A stretch of 23,705 nt of DNA from Phaeocystidibacter sp965659725 (GCA_965659725.1 CBFHXG010000034.1:1-23705), one strand, 5' to 3'; counted from the stretch's first letter, positions 7,118-15,602 are shown. Notes: generated by a model from the letters alone, not told the origin. Numbers and translations are program-made.

Positions 7118-9430
7118 TTATTTCTTCTTACGTGGAGCGCGGCGTGGTTTCTTTTCACCCGCTTTTTCAATGATCTCCAAAGCGGCTTCTAAAGTGAGTT
7201 CCTTGGCATCCGTTCCTTTTGGAATACGGAAATTACGGCGACCTCTCTTTAAATATGGTCCATACGGTCCGTTCAACACTTCGATCTTAGGATCGGCATC
7301 TTCAAATACCTTGATATTCCTGTTTGCCTGTTGCTCCCGTTTTTCTTCGATCAATTGGATGGCCGTTTCGAGGTCTACATTCAAAGGACTCAACGGCTCC
7401 TTCAATGACGCGTAGGTCTTCTCGTGTTGAACGTAAGGGCCAAATCGGCCGATAGCAGCTTTGATGGGTTTGTCCTTGTATTCACCCACCGTTCTTGGAA
7501 GCTTGAAGAGCTCTAGAGCATCTTCCAACTTCATCGTATCGATGTGCATATCCTTAGGAATGGAAGCGAACTGCGGTTTCTCTTCATCTTCCGTGGCTCC
7601 CATTTGAACCATAGGGCCGTACCTGCCAACTTTGGCAAAGATGGGTTTTCCAGTATCTGGGTGGTCGCCTAAGTGGCGTTCACCGCTCGCGCGCTCTGCA
7701 TCCTCAGCGTCTTCGATCTTGGAATGGAAAGCGCCATAAAACTCATTCAGCATCTGAACCCACTCTTCATTGCCATCTGCGATGCGGTCGAATTCTGCCT
7801 CCACACTTGCCGTAAAGTGGTAATCCATGATCTCATCGAAGTGTTCGACCAAGAAGTCGTTTACCACCATGCCGATATCAGTTGGCATCAACTTACCCTT
7901 GTCGGCACCCGTTCTCTCCTGAAGCGTGCTCGCTTCTAGCTTGCCAGAGTCAAGTATCAATTGTCGGTAATCTCTCATCTCACCTTCGAGGTCCGATTTC
8001 TCCACATACCCACGTTTTTGGATCGTGGAGATGGTAGGAGCATAGGTGGAAGGACGACCAATACCGAGTTCTTCGAGTTTTTTCACCAAGCTTGCTTCTG
8101 TATATCGAGGCGGATGTTTGGTGAAACGTTGTGTTGCGGTAATGTTTTCATAGGATAAAGACTCTCCCTTAGTGAGTTTAGGGAGCATGTTCTTTTCTTC
8201 TACTTCTTCGTCGTCAGTGCCTTCGAGGTAGGCCCGAAGGAATCCGTCAAATATGATAACCTCGCCCTTTGCGACGAAGGCATACTTGCTTCCCGCCACT
8301 TCGATATGAGTCGTGGTTCTCTCCAACTTGGCGTCGGCCATCTGCGAAGCCATGGTTCTCTTCCAGATCAGATCGTACAAGCGCTTCTGTTGTCTATCTG
8401 CCCCAGCTTCATGATTGGTCATTGAAGTTGGACGAATTGCTTCGTGGGCCTCTTGGGCACCCTTATTCTTATTGGAATATTTACGCGTCTTGCTGTAGTC
8501 TTCTCCGTAATAACTATTGATCTCTGCTTTTGCACCTTCAATAGCGTCATTGGATAAGTTCACACTATCCGTTCTCATATAGGTGATGAGTCCACTTTCG
8601 TAAAGGCGTTGAGCAACCGACATCGTTTGCGATACCGAGAAGCTCAATTTTCTAGCAGCTTCTTGTTGCAATGTAGATGTGGTGAAAGGAGCAGCTGGTG
8701 TTCGCTTCGCTGGTTTGGTCTCAAGCTCAGTAATCTTCATACCCGAACTCGCACACTGGTCGAGGAACGCATTGGCTTCTTCTTCGGTCTTGAAGCGGTG
8801 GTTCAGTTCAGCTTGGAATGTGTCTCCATTCTCATTCTTCATCTGCGCAACTACGCGGAATGAGCTGGTCGATTCGAAATTCCTGATCTCCCTCTCGCGC
8901 TCAACGAGGAGTCGAACGCTCACACTTTGCACTCTTCCGGCACTCAATCCTCGACGAACTTTCTTCCAAAGGACAGGGGAAAGCTCAAAACCAACGAGTC
9001 GGTCGAGGACACGACGCGCCTGCTGGGCATTCACCAAGTTCGTATCGATCCTGCGTGGATTTTGAACCGCATTTTGGATGGCCGTTTTGGTGATCTCATG
9101 GAAAACGATCCTGTTCGTAGTGGCCGGATTTAGATCCAATGCTTCCGCTAGGTGCCAGGCAATGGCTTCCCCTTCGCGGTCTTCATCCGACGCCAACCAG
9201 ACCGTTTCTGCTTCCTTGGCCATCTTCTTGAGCTTCTTGACGACATCTTTCTTGTCTTTCGAAACTTCATAGATCGGCTTGAAGCCATTATCTATCTCAA
9301 CCCCCATTCCCTTTGAAACGAGGTCTCGTATGTGGCCGAAACTTGATTCGACCTTGAACTCGCTGCCCAAGATCTTTTCGATGGTTTTTGCTTTGGCGGG
9401 TGACTCTACGATCACTAGGTTTTTCGACAT
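7118..9430 (-). CDS. topA: DNA topoisomerase I (type IA)
   Basis: 770 residues. The N-terminal TOPRIM domain has LVIVESPAKA with catalytic E9 and the acidic cluster SDEDREGE at 81-88. The active-site tyrosine is Y284 in LITYMRTDS, and SAGRVQSV lies at 163-170. The enzyme nicks one strand through a phosphotyrosine and relaxes negative supercoils. The C-terminus has no Cys4 zinc fingers (I see only one cysteine in the protein); instead there are three repeats carrying GRYGPMVQ, GRFGPYVQ and GPYGPYLK (about residues 620-755), then a basic tail ending RRAPRKKK that probably binds DNA. It is the first gene of the minus-strand block; the arginase-family gene follows 8 nt after its stop. No perfect promoter was found upstream. 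Confidence 0.97.
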   Translation of the reverse strand: MSKNLVIVESPAKAKTIEKILGSEFKVESSFGHIRDLVSKGMGVEIDNGFKPIYEVSKDKKDVVKKLKKMAKEAETVWLASDEDREGEAIAWHLAEALDLNPATTNRIVFHEITKTAIQNAVQNPRRIDTNLVNAQQARRVLDRLVGFELSPVLWKKVRRGLSAGRVQSVSVRLLVEREREIRNFESTSSFRVVAQMKNENGDTFQAELNHRFKTEEEANAFLDQCASSGMKITELETKPAKRTPAAPFTTSTLQQEAARKLSFSVSQTMSVAQRLYESGLITYMRTDSVNLSNDAIEGAKAEINSYYGEDYSKTRKYSNKNKGAQEAHEAIRPTSMTNHEAGADRQQKRLYDLIWKRTMASQMADAKLERTTTHIEVAGSKYAFVAKGEVIIFDGFLRAYLEGTDDEEVEEKNMLPKLTKGESLSYENITATQRFTKHPPRYTEASLVKKLEELGIGRPSTYAPTISTIQKRGYVEKSDLEGEMRDYRQLILDSGKLEASTLQERTGADKGKLMPTDIGMVVNDFLVEHFDEIMDYHFTASVEAEFDRIADGNEEWVQMLNEFYGAFHSKIEDAEDAERASGERHLGDHPDTGKPIFAKVGRYGPMVQMGATEDEEKPQFASIPKDMHIDTMKLEDALELFKLPRTVGEYKDKPIKAAIGRFGPYVQHEKTYASLKEPLSPLNVDLETAIQLIEEKREQQANRNIKVFEDADPKIEVLNGPYGPYLKRGRRNFRIPKGTDAKELTLEAALEIIEKAGEKKPRRAPRKKK

Positions 9431-9589
9431 GCTCTCACGAATTTGGTGTGGTAACCACGGATGCTCCTTACGCGTGCAAAGTAAAGCACAATTTTTTTTG
9501 AGTGCCGTATCTGATGTTACTCGATTATTATCTCGCTCCTATATATACGTATGAACCCTTGTTTCCGTTCATCGTATATTCGCTGTCAT

Positions 9590-9623
9590 TTTGACAGACA
9601 GCAAAGACATTTTTCTACCTTTG
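9590..9623 (+). promoter_or_regulatory. Bacteroidota-type promoter for miaB
   Basis: TTTG at 9590-9593, then 22 bp, then TACCTTTG at 9616-9623. This matches the Bacteroidota primary sigma consensus TTTG / TAnnTTTG. Transcription would start around 9630, about 20 nt before the ATG at 9650, which rules out any miaB start further upstream. Confidence 0.75.
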
Positions 9624-9649
9624 CCAATCGATTAAAACACAATCCGACT

Positions 9650-11110
9650 ATGCAGCAGAATGACCTCGAAGAAAAAGTGATGGACGAATCTCGCCAAGGC
9701 GAGGCGCTCGTTGTCGAGGGGCAAATGAAAGGGAAGAAGAAGCTCTACATCGAAAGTTATGGATGTCAGATGAATTTTTCGGATTCAGAGATCGTGGCAT
9801 CCATTCTACACCGCGAGGGGTATGAAACAACTCGCAAGATGGAGGAGGCCGACCTTGTGCTACTCAATACCTGTTCAATTCGTGATAAGGCTGAGCAAAC
9901 GGTTCGCAACCGACTGGCTAACTTCAATACTATAAAGAAGGAGAATCCTGAAATGCGCATCGGAGTGCTCGGTTGCATGGCGGAGCGCGTGAAGAGCAAA
10001 CTCCTAGATGAAGAAAAGTTGGTCGACCTAGTGGTTGGTCCAGATGCGTACCGCGATCTTCCAAATCTACTCGAAGAACTCGACGAGGGTCGAAAGGCCG
10101 TGAACGTCATCCTTTCGAAGGAAGAAACTTATGATAACATTGCACCAGTTCGCCTTGGTGGAAATGGTATCACCGCCTTCATTTCTATCATGAGAGGTTG
10201 TGATAATATGTGCACTTTCTGCGTGGTTCCTTTTACTAGAGGACGTGAGCGTAGTCGTGACCCACAAACGATCATGGAGGAGGCTATCGATCTTCGCGAT
10301 CGAGGTTACAAGGAGATCACGTTGCTTGGTCAGAATGTTGACTCATATCTATGGTATGGCGGTGGGTTGAAAAAGGACTTCGACAAGGCCAGTGATATGG
10401 CGAAGGCCACTGCGGTGAGTTTCGCCGGATTGCTTGAGAAGGTCGCTGAAGCTGTTCCCGAAATGAGGATCCGATTCAGTACTTCTAATCCACAGGACAT
10501 GACCGATGATGTGTTGCACGCCATTGCGAAGTACGACAACATCTGCAATTATATTCACCTTCCTTTCCAATCCGGCAGTACGCGCGTTTTGGAACTGATG
10601 AATCGCGGTCATACAAGAGAGGATTATCTCGACTTGATTTCACGCGTGCGCAGGATCATTCCTGATTGCGGGATCTCTCACGACATCATTGCCGGTTTTC
10701 CAACTGAAACAGAAGAAGATCATCAAGATACATTAAGCTTGATGCGAGAAGTTGAATTCGACTTTGGATATATGTTCTTCTATAGCGAAAGACCGAATAC
10801 CTACGCGGCTAGAAAGCTAGAAGATGATATTCCTCTGGAGGTAAAGAAGCGTCGATTACAAGAGATCATTCAAACACAGAATGAGATCGGGAAGAAACGC
10901 CTAGAGCGATTCTTGAATACGGATCAAGTAGTGTTGGTGGAAGGCACGTCGAAGAAATCGGACGACGACCTCTTCGGAAGGAATGATCAGAATAGTGTGG
11001 TGGTATTCCCAAGAGAAGACTACCAACCTGGAGATCTCGTTCGTGTGCATGTGACGGATTGCACATCGGCAACTCTTCTAGGAACCGCAAAAGAACTCGT
11101 TAGACGATGA
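9650..11110 (+). CDS. miaB: tRNA-2-methylthio-N6-dimethylallyladenosine synthase MiaB
   Basis: 486 residues from ATG 9650. An upstream in-frame ATG at 9551 is rejected because it would put the promoter inside the gene. The N-terminal UPF0004 domain supplies three Fe-S cysteines, C39 (SYGCQMN), C75 (NTCSIRDKA) and C109 (LGCMAER). The radical SAM motif CDNMCTFC gives C184, C188 and C191. A C-terminal TRAM domain (about 415-480) binds RNA. The enzyme adds the 2-methylthio group to i6A37 in tRNAs that read codons beginning with U. Presence of all features, including QNVDSY after the radical SAM motif, separates it from MtaB and RimO. It is the first gene of the operon; its stop overlaps the next start in ATGA. 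Confidence 0.96.
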   Translation: MQQNDLEEKVMDESRQGEALVVEGQMKGKKKLYIESYGCQMNFSDSEIVASILHREGYETTRKMEEADLVLLNTCSIRDKAEQTVRNRLANFNTIKKENPEMRIGVLGCMAERVKSKLLDEEKLVDLVVGPDAYRDLPNLLEELDEGRKAVNVILSKEETYDNIAPVRLGGNGITAFISIMRGCDNMCTFCVVPFTRGRERSRDPQTIMEEAIDLRDRGYKEITLLGQNVDSYLWYGGGLKKDFDKASDMAKATAVSFAGLLEKVAEAVPEMRIRFSTSNPQDMTDDVLHAIAKYDNICNYIHLPFQSGSTRVLELMNRGHTREDYLDLISRVRRIIPDCGISHDIIAGFPTETEEDHQDTLSLMREVEFDFGYMFFYSERPNTYAARKLEDDIPLEVKKRRLQEIIQTQNEIGKKRLERFLNTDQVVLVEGTSKKSDDDLFGRNDQNSVVVFPREDYQPGDLVRVHVTDCTSATLLGTAKELVRR

Positions 11111-11511
11111 AGTATTTCTTATCTCTCGCACTGCTATTGACCACCTTCTTGTCCAATGGTCAAGTTAAACGGGAGGATGGCACTTGGTACGACGAAAACT
11201 TGGCATTTCAGGTTATCGAAGAGGATGTTGTAGATAAAGGTGAGCTTCTCATTTGCATCTACAACACTGAAAACAATAGGTGCATTCACAACCTTATGAC
11301 ACCCTTTGAGGTTTTGGTCTTCAATGAAGATGGTGAACAGATCTGGAACTCAACTTGGACCGGCGCCAATACGGACCTCAAGTTTCGAATGCCACTCAGA
11401 GGTGCTGCTTACATCATTGTGAGAGCAAGAAACGATTATGTTATCAATAAGTTGACTGGCGACCGCATCTTTACTAATGGTCCTATGGAACTTAGATACG
11501 ACGTGCAATGA
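11107..11511 (+). CDS. Small exported protein of unknown function
   Basis: 134 residues; I do not recognise the family. Residues 1-19 (MKYFLSLALLLTTFLSNGQ) form a Sec signal peptide with the Q-terminated cleavage site common in Bacteroidota, so the mature protein of about 115 residues is probably periplasmic. It is predicted beta-rich, with a pattern such as FEVLVFNEDGEQIWNSTW and two cysteines, C57 and C64, close enough to form a disulphide. Both ends are ATGA overlaps, with miaB and with the sigma-54 activator, so translation is probably coupled and the gene is real. Context suggests an envelope role, but the sequence gives no function. Confidence 0.75.
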   Translation: MKYFLSLALLLTTFLSNGQVKREDGTWYDENLAFQVIEEDVVDKGELLICIYNTENNRCIHNLMTPFEVLVFNEDGEQIWNSTWTGANTDLKFRMPLRGAAYIIVRARNDYVINKLTGDRIFTNGPMELRYDVQ

Positions 11512-12767
11512 ACGCACAAGAAGTAAAACAAAGATTTGGACTGATCGGCAGGAGTGCCGGCTTGGACAGGGCCGTTGAAAAGGCCATACAGGTTGCGAAT
11601 ACTGACATCTCCGTGCTCGTTACTGGGGAGAGTGGTGTGGGTAAGGAATCCATACCAAAGATCATCCATCACCTAAGCCACAGGAAACACGCGCCCTATA
11701 TTGCCGTGAACTGTGGAGCCATTCCTGAGGGAACCATTGATTCCGAATTATTTGGACACGAGAAAGGTGCGTTTACTGGTGCAACTTCTTCTCGTAAAGG
11801 ATATTTTGAAGAGGCCGATGGAGGAACCATATTCCTAGATGAAGTTGGTGAATTGCCTTTGCCAACACAAGTGCGGTTGCTCCGTGTCCTCGAAACCGGA
11901 GAATTCATTCGTGTAGGTTCATCCAAGATCCAAAAGACCGATGTTCGTGTAGTAGGTGCTACCAATGTATCGATGATAGAGGCGATACAGAAGGGGAAGT
12001 TTCGAGAGGACCTTTATTACAGATTGAACACCGTAGATATTCACCTGCCGCCTTTGCGCGATAGGAAGGAGGACATTCATTTGATCTTCCGAAAGTTTGC
12101 CATGGATTTTGGCGAGAAGTATCACACGCCTACCATTCGTTTGAGTGATGATGCTGTTCAGGTCCTCGAAAATTACAGATGGCCGGGGAACATTCGCCAG
12201 TTGCGAAACTTGGTTGAGCAGATATCTGTTGTTGAAGGAGATAGGGAGTTAGATGCTGCTACCTTGAAAGCGTACATTCCCGATATCGCGGCATCCCGAC
12301 TTCCGATGAAGATGGATATGGCTTCTTTGGGGAATTCAGGGAGCAGTTCGGGAGATTTCAGTTCGGAAAGAGAGATCTTGTATAAGGTGTTATTTGATAT
12401 GCGTCAGGATATCACCAACCTCAAGCAATTGGTTTCTGAGTTGATCAACAAAGGGGATCTATCGAATGTACAAGAAGAGCATCCACAGCTTGTTCGTGAG
12501 ATCATAGGCTCGTCAGATGGGGATAGTTTGAAAGAATTCGGCGACACCTACGTTCCGGTCATCGAAAAGCCAGGTGATATCAGCAGAAATGAATTCGAAG
12601 AGCCTGAAACGATTGAAGAAGAGAACCTTTCACTTCAGGATAAAGAGATAGAGTTGATCAAGAAGGCGCTCGAGAGAAATAGAGGTCGAAGGAAGGATGC
12701 CGCTGAAGAGTTGGGCATTTCAGAGAGAACCTTGTACCGTAAGATCAAGCAATATAACCTCACATGA
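11508..12767 (+). CDS. Sigma-54-dependent transcriptional activator, AAA+ and Fis domains
   Basis: 419 residues. A sigma-54 interaction AAA+ domain fills about 10-245: Walker A GESGVGKE (40-47), the sigma-54-contacting GAFTGA loop (87-92), Walker B IFLDE (108-112), and the arginine-containing FREDLYYRLN (165-174). A Fis-type helix-turn-helix lies at the C-terminus (about 378-419, ending ISERTLYRKIKQYNLT). There is no N-terminal receiver, GAF or PAS domain: the AAA+ domain begins almost at residue 10. The linker between AAA+ and HTH is about 130 residues, Ser/Glu-rich with a possible coiled coil (SEREILYKVLFDMRQDITNL), longer than usual. It joins the flanking genes by ATGA overlaps. Its target promoters and signal are unknown. 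Confidence 0.92.
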   Translation: MNAQEVKQRFGLIGRSAGLDRAVEKAIQVANTDISVLVTGESGVGKESIPKIIHHLSHRKHAPYIAVNCGAIPEGTIDSELFGHEKGAFTGATSSRKGYFEEADGGTIFLDEVGELPLPTQVRLLRVLETGEFIRVGSSKIQKTDVRVVGATNVSMIEAIQKGKFREDLYYRLNTVDIHLPPLRDRKEDIHLIFRKFAMDFGEKYHTPTIRLSDDAVQVLENYRWPGNIRQLRNLVEQISVVEGDRELDAATLKAYIPDIAASRLPMKMDMASLGNSGSSSGDFSSEREILYKVLFDMRQDITNLKQLVSELINKGDLSNVQEEHPQLVREIIGSSDGDSLKEFGDTYVPVIEKPGDISRNEFEEPETIEEENLSLQDKEIELIKKALERNRGRRKDAAEELGISERTLYRKIKQYNLT

Positions 12768-13264
12768 GTTTCGTTCGCTCCATTTTTTTGATTGCCGTTG
12801 TCGGCGTCGCCAGTTGTACGGGTGGTTACTCATTCACAGGTGGTGATGTGGGGAATGCGAAGACCATATCGGTTGATGTGTTCCCGAACTATGCCGATTA
12901 CATCAATCCTCAGCTGAGTCAAACTTTTACGGAGCAACTCCGACAGATCTTTGTGCGCCAAACTCCACTCTCCTTAGTGAGTACGGGTGGCGATCTTCAC
13001 TTTGAAGGGTCTATCGTTGGATACCAGATCTCCGCCAAGGCGGCTACGGCGACAGAAACTACGGCTCAAAACCGTCTTACCATTAGTGTGAACGTTATAT
13101 TTACGAATGAACTCGAGCCCGAAAAGAGCTTCGAGCAAGTTTTCTCTCGCTTTCGTGACTTTCCGGCTGACCAGGACTTTAGTGCAGTGGAGGCCGATCT
13201 AGTTCAGCAGATCAATGAGGAACTTGCCGAGAATATTTTCAACCGCGCTCTAGTGAATTGGTAG
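12764..13264 (+). CDS. lptE: LptE-like LPS assembly lipoprotein
   Basis: 166 residues. The signal peptide ends in the lipobox GVASC with lipidated Cys18, so this is an outer-membrane lipoprotein. GGYSFTGG follows, a start I associate with Bacteroidota LptE. The remainder is short and alternating alpha/beta, with ISVDVFPNYADYINPQLSQT and Thr-rich strands near ATATETTAQNRLTISVNV, fitting the LptE fold that plugs the LptD barrel and helps deliver LPS to the outer surface. Sequence conservation in LptE is low, so the call also leans on its place between the sigma-54 activator and secG. It starts in an ATGA overlap and ends 4 nt before the next start. Confidence 0.85.
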   Translation: MSFVRSIFLIAVVGVASCTGGYSFTGGDVGNAKTISVDVFPNYADYINPQLSQTFTEQLRQIFVRQTPLSLVSTGGDLHFEGSIVGYQISAKAATATETTAQNRLTISVNVIFTNELEPEKSFEQVFSRFRDFPADQDFSAVEADLVQQINEELAENIFNRALVNW

Positions 13265-13268
13265 ATCT

Positions 13269-14732
13269 GTGAGACAAGAGGACCTTACGTATTGGTTGAA
13301 AAATCCCGAAGCCATCGATGCCAAGGCTACGGAAGCACTGGAACTTGCTCTGCGCGACTTCCCGTATTCAGCTGTCCTCCACCAGTTGTATCTAAAAGGG
13401 CTGACCAATCAGCGTTCTTACCTGTCTACTTCCCAGCAAAAGAAGGCCGCAATGTGGTCGCCAGACAGGAGTTTGTTGATGAAGTGGGTAGCTGATGATG
13501 CAGGTCCATCTCAACTTCAAGCTCCAAAAATAGCGCACAAACCGCTTGAGAAGGCAGAAGCCAAGCCACTAGTTAAGCCAGTGATTAAAGAGGAGAAGCC
13601 GGTTGATGCACCTCTGTCCAAAGTGGAACAAGAGAAGCCTGCTCTTACTTCGTCCACTTTAGAACCCAAGTCTGAAAAAGCGCCAGAACCAAAGGCGCCC
13701 GAGGTTCCCAACGAACAACCGATAACAGGAACTTCAGAACCGCCTAAGAAAGTTGAATCCGCTGCGCCACAGTCTGCAGGTTCCGAAAAGGATATCGACC
13801 TGGATCGCTTATCTCCGCGTGTTCGGGCGATTGTGGAGAAGAGCAGAAAGTTGAATGAGTCTTATAAAGGTCATGAACCTGAAGAGAAGGATTCGGCGGC
13901 CAACGAGCAAGTATCGGATCCTGTTATTGAAGAGTCAACAGAAGACGTCCGTCCAACAACGGAAGAAATAAAGGAGACTGAACAGATTGCCCAAGAGAAG
14001 AAAGAGCCAGCACCTGAGTCCGAAATCGAAGATGAGGAAGCTCCTGAAGAAGTTCCGACTTTTGATGCAACAGCCTTTGCCCTGCCATTGATGGAGATTT
14101 CTCCTTCAAGTGTGGAGGATGAACCACAGGAAGAACCTGAAGAAGGAACTCCTAAAGAAGAAGAACGAACCTTTGCTCGTCCTGTTGTTTTAGATGAGTT
14201 GGTAGGAGAAGAAGAGGATGATAGTTCGGTTCAATTGGATTTTGCCGCATGGCTGCGAATGAAACAGGGAATGGGTCATCCTGAAGAAAAGGTTGTAGAA
14301 CCGGCAGACCGTCCACAGGAAGTCGAGGAGAGATCCTCTATAGAATTCGACATCAGTGATGCTGACGTTGAAGACGAGTTGGAAGAGCCGGAGATCAAGC
14401 CAGATGATGGCAAAAAGGCCGAGAAAATGGCTTTGATCGATAAGTTCATCGAATCTCAGCCAAAGATCACTCCGAGAAAGAAAACAGAAGAAACGCGCTC
14501 AAACTCCTCCGTTTCAAGTGACAGGTCGATCGATGTATCTGCCATGGGCAGTGAGATGGGAGATGATTTTATCACTGAAACACTTGCTCAGGTATACAAA
14601 CAGCAAGGATATCTAGATAAGGCATTGAGTGCCTATGAGATATTGCGTTTGAAATATCCTGAGAAAAGTAGTTTCTTTGCAGACCAAATTTCCGAGATCC
14701 GCAGTATGAAACGTCGGAAAGAGGGTAGATAA
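13269..14732 (+). CDS. Acidic low-complexity protein with a C-terminal TPR-like motif
   Basis: 487 residues starting with GTG, 4 nt after lptE; the first in-frame ATG is 60 codons later and would cut the conserved-looking N-terminal part, so GTG is chosen. Residues 1-80 are helical, resembling a TPR-like repeat (LELALRDFPYSAVLHQLYLKGL). About 85-400 is rich in Glu, Pro, Lys, Ser and Asp, likely disordered, with no signal peptide or membrane helix, so a cytoplasmic location is inferred. The C-terminus (about 430-475) has a TPR-like helix pair, TETLAQVYKQQGYLDKALSAYE followed by LRLKYPEKSSFF. I recall a TPR protein at this position in other Flavobacteria. Function is unknown; protein binding is the likely theme. 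Confidence 0.75.
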   Translation: MRQEDLTYWLKNPEAIDAKATEALELALRDFPYSAVLHQLYLKGLTNQRSYLSTSQQKKAAMWSPDRSLLMKWVADDAGPSQLQAPKIAHKPLEKAEAKPLVKPVIKEEKPVDAPLSKVEQEKPALTSSTLEPKSEKAPEPKAPEVPNEQPITGTSEPPKKVESAAPQSAGSEKDIDLDRLSPRVRAIVEKSRKLNESYKGHEPEEKDSAANEQVSDPVIEESTEDVRPTTEEIKETEQIAQEKKEPAPESEIEDEEAPEEVPTFDATAFALPLMEISPSSVEDEPQEEPEEGTPKEEERTFARPVVLDELVGEEEDDSSVQLDFAAWLRMKQGMGHPEEKVVEPADRPQEVEERSSIEFDISDADVEDELEEPEIKPDDGKKAEKMALIDKFIESQPKITPRKKTEETRSNSSVSSDRSIDVSAMGSEMGDDFITETLAQVYKQQGYLDKALSAYEILRLKYPEKSSFFADQISEIRSMKRRKEGR

Positions 14733-14765
14733 GCGAAGGAAATAGCACTATAACACGATATTACA

Positions 14766-15137
14766 ATGGATATACTTCTTGCCGTCTTGATCGCGATCGT
14801 ATGCGCACTTTTGGTGTTGATCATCTTGGTTCAAAAGCCGAAAGGACAAGGTTTGGGATCTTCGTTTGGAGGAGGTTCTGCTAACCTTTTAGGAGGTGTT
14901 CAGAAGACCAATAAGTTCTTAGATCAAGCAACATGGGGTTTGGCGATTGCACTTCTCGTGCTTGTGTTGATCACTAACGTTGGAGTTGTTGGAGATACAC
15001 AAGTTCAGCAAGAAGTGCAGAGAGATTCCATGATCGATGAGCAGTTGGATCAGAATTCTGGAACGGGTATTCCTAACTTCCAGTCTCAGCCTTCCAACAA
15101 TGCGATTGAGCAAGACCTCAACACTGAAGAAGAATAA
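14766..15137 (+). CDS. secG: Preprotein translocase subunit SecG
   Basis: 123 residues. Two transmembrane helices (about 3-22 and 55-76) flank the conserved cytoplasmic loop QKPKGQGLGSSFGG, the hallmark of SecG; the second helix begins at KFLDQATWGLAIALLVL. The tail after residue 80 is polar, Gln/Glu-rich and longer than in E. coli SecG only modestly; Bacteroidota SecG often has such tails. SecG assists SecYEG in moving preproteins across the inner membrane. It is the last gene of the miaB operon, 33 nt after the TPR gene, and is followed by a strong terminator. Confidence 0.95.
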   Translation: MDILLAVLIAIVCALLVLIILVQKPKGQGLGSSFGGGSANLLGGVQKTNKFLDQATWGLAIALLVLVLITNVGVVGDTQVQQEVQRDSMIDEQLDQNSGTGIPNFQSQPSNNAIEQDLNTEEE

Positions 15138-15160
15138 CTGACACTAGATGTCATGTTTTT

Positions 15161-15193
15161 AAAATGCCGCCCTGTCAGGGTGGCATTTTTTTT
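15161..15193 (+). terminator. Rho-independent terminator after secG
   Basis: AAAATGCCGCCC pairs with GGGTGGCATTTT (one G-T wobble) around a short loop at about 15173-15177, and the stem runs into an eight-T tract at 15186-15193. It lies 23 nt after the secG stop and separates the miaB-secG operon from groESL. Confidence 0.92.
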
Positions 15194-15214
15194 ATGCCTA
15201 AATCGATCAATTCC

Positions 15215-15244
15215 TGCCAATCGCAATGGAAATGCGCCTTGGCA
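15215..15244. promoter_or_regulatory. Interrupted inverted repeat upstream of groES
   Basis: TGCCAA (15215-15220) and TTGGCA (15239-15244) are perfect inverted arms 18 bp apart, with partly complementary CGCA/TGCG inside. They lie about 70 bp before the groES start. No CIRCE element (TTAGCACTC-N9-GAGTGCTAA) and no perfect TAnnTTTG promoter occur in 15138-15314. It may be an operator or chance; function is not known. Confidence 0.3.
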
Positions 15245-15314
15245 TATTTTCTGTCTATTGGTCGGCGACAAACATTGAATAACAATAATTAGTCTAACCC
15301 AAAACTAGATTCCA

Positions 15315-15602
15315 ATGGCAGACATTTCCATCCGCCCGATAGCAGGAACGAAGAACAGAGTAGTTGTTGAACCTGCTGAAGCTGTAACCAAAACGGCTTC
15401 GGGAATCATTATCCCAGACACAGCAAAAGAGAAACCACAAGAAGGTTACGTACGTGCTGTGAGTGAAGATGCTGAAGACGGAAAACCAACTGTGAAGGTA
15501 GGTGACCGTGTGTTGTACGGAAAGTACTCCGGAACAGAGTTCAAGTATGAAGGAGGAGATTACCTCATCATGCGCGAGTCAGACATCCTCGCCATCATTT
15601 GA
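15315..15602 (+). CDS. groES: Co-chaperonin GroES
   Basis: 95 residues, the usual length. It shows the GroES pattern: IRPIAGTKNRVVVEP at the N-terminus, the mobile loop around TKTASGIIIPDTAKEKPQEG that docks onto GroEL, then GDRVLYGKYSGTEFKYEGGDYLIMRESDILAII. It caps the GroEL ring and closes the folding chamber in the cytoplasm. groEL follows 42 nt downstream on the same strand, so the two are very likely one operon. Heat-shock control is expected, but no recognised CIRCE or other known element was found upstream. Confidence 0.98.
   Translation: MADISIRPIAGTKNRVVVEPAEAVTKTASGIIIPDTAKEKPQEGYVRAVSEDAEDGKPTVKVGDRVLYGKYSGTEFKYEGGDYLIMRESDILAII

Noticed and set aside
9448..9458. Palindrome GTGGTAACCAC in the topA leader
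   Set aside because: Five-base arms are common by chance in a region this size, and nothing else marks it as an operator.
9477..9484. Possible topA -7 element (TTACTTTG on the minus strand)
   Set aside because: One mismatch at a key base and no TTTG at the right distance upstream.
13517..14127. Antisense frames opposite the acidic TPR gene
   Set aside because: They reflect the biased codon use of the Glu/Pro/Ser-rich stretch and have no start context or domain.
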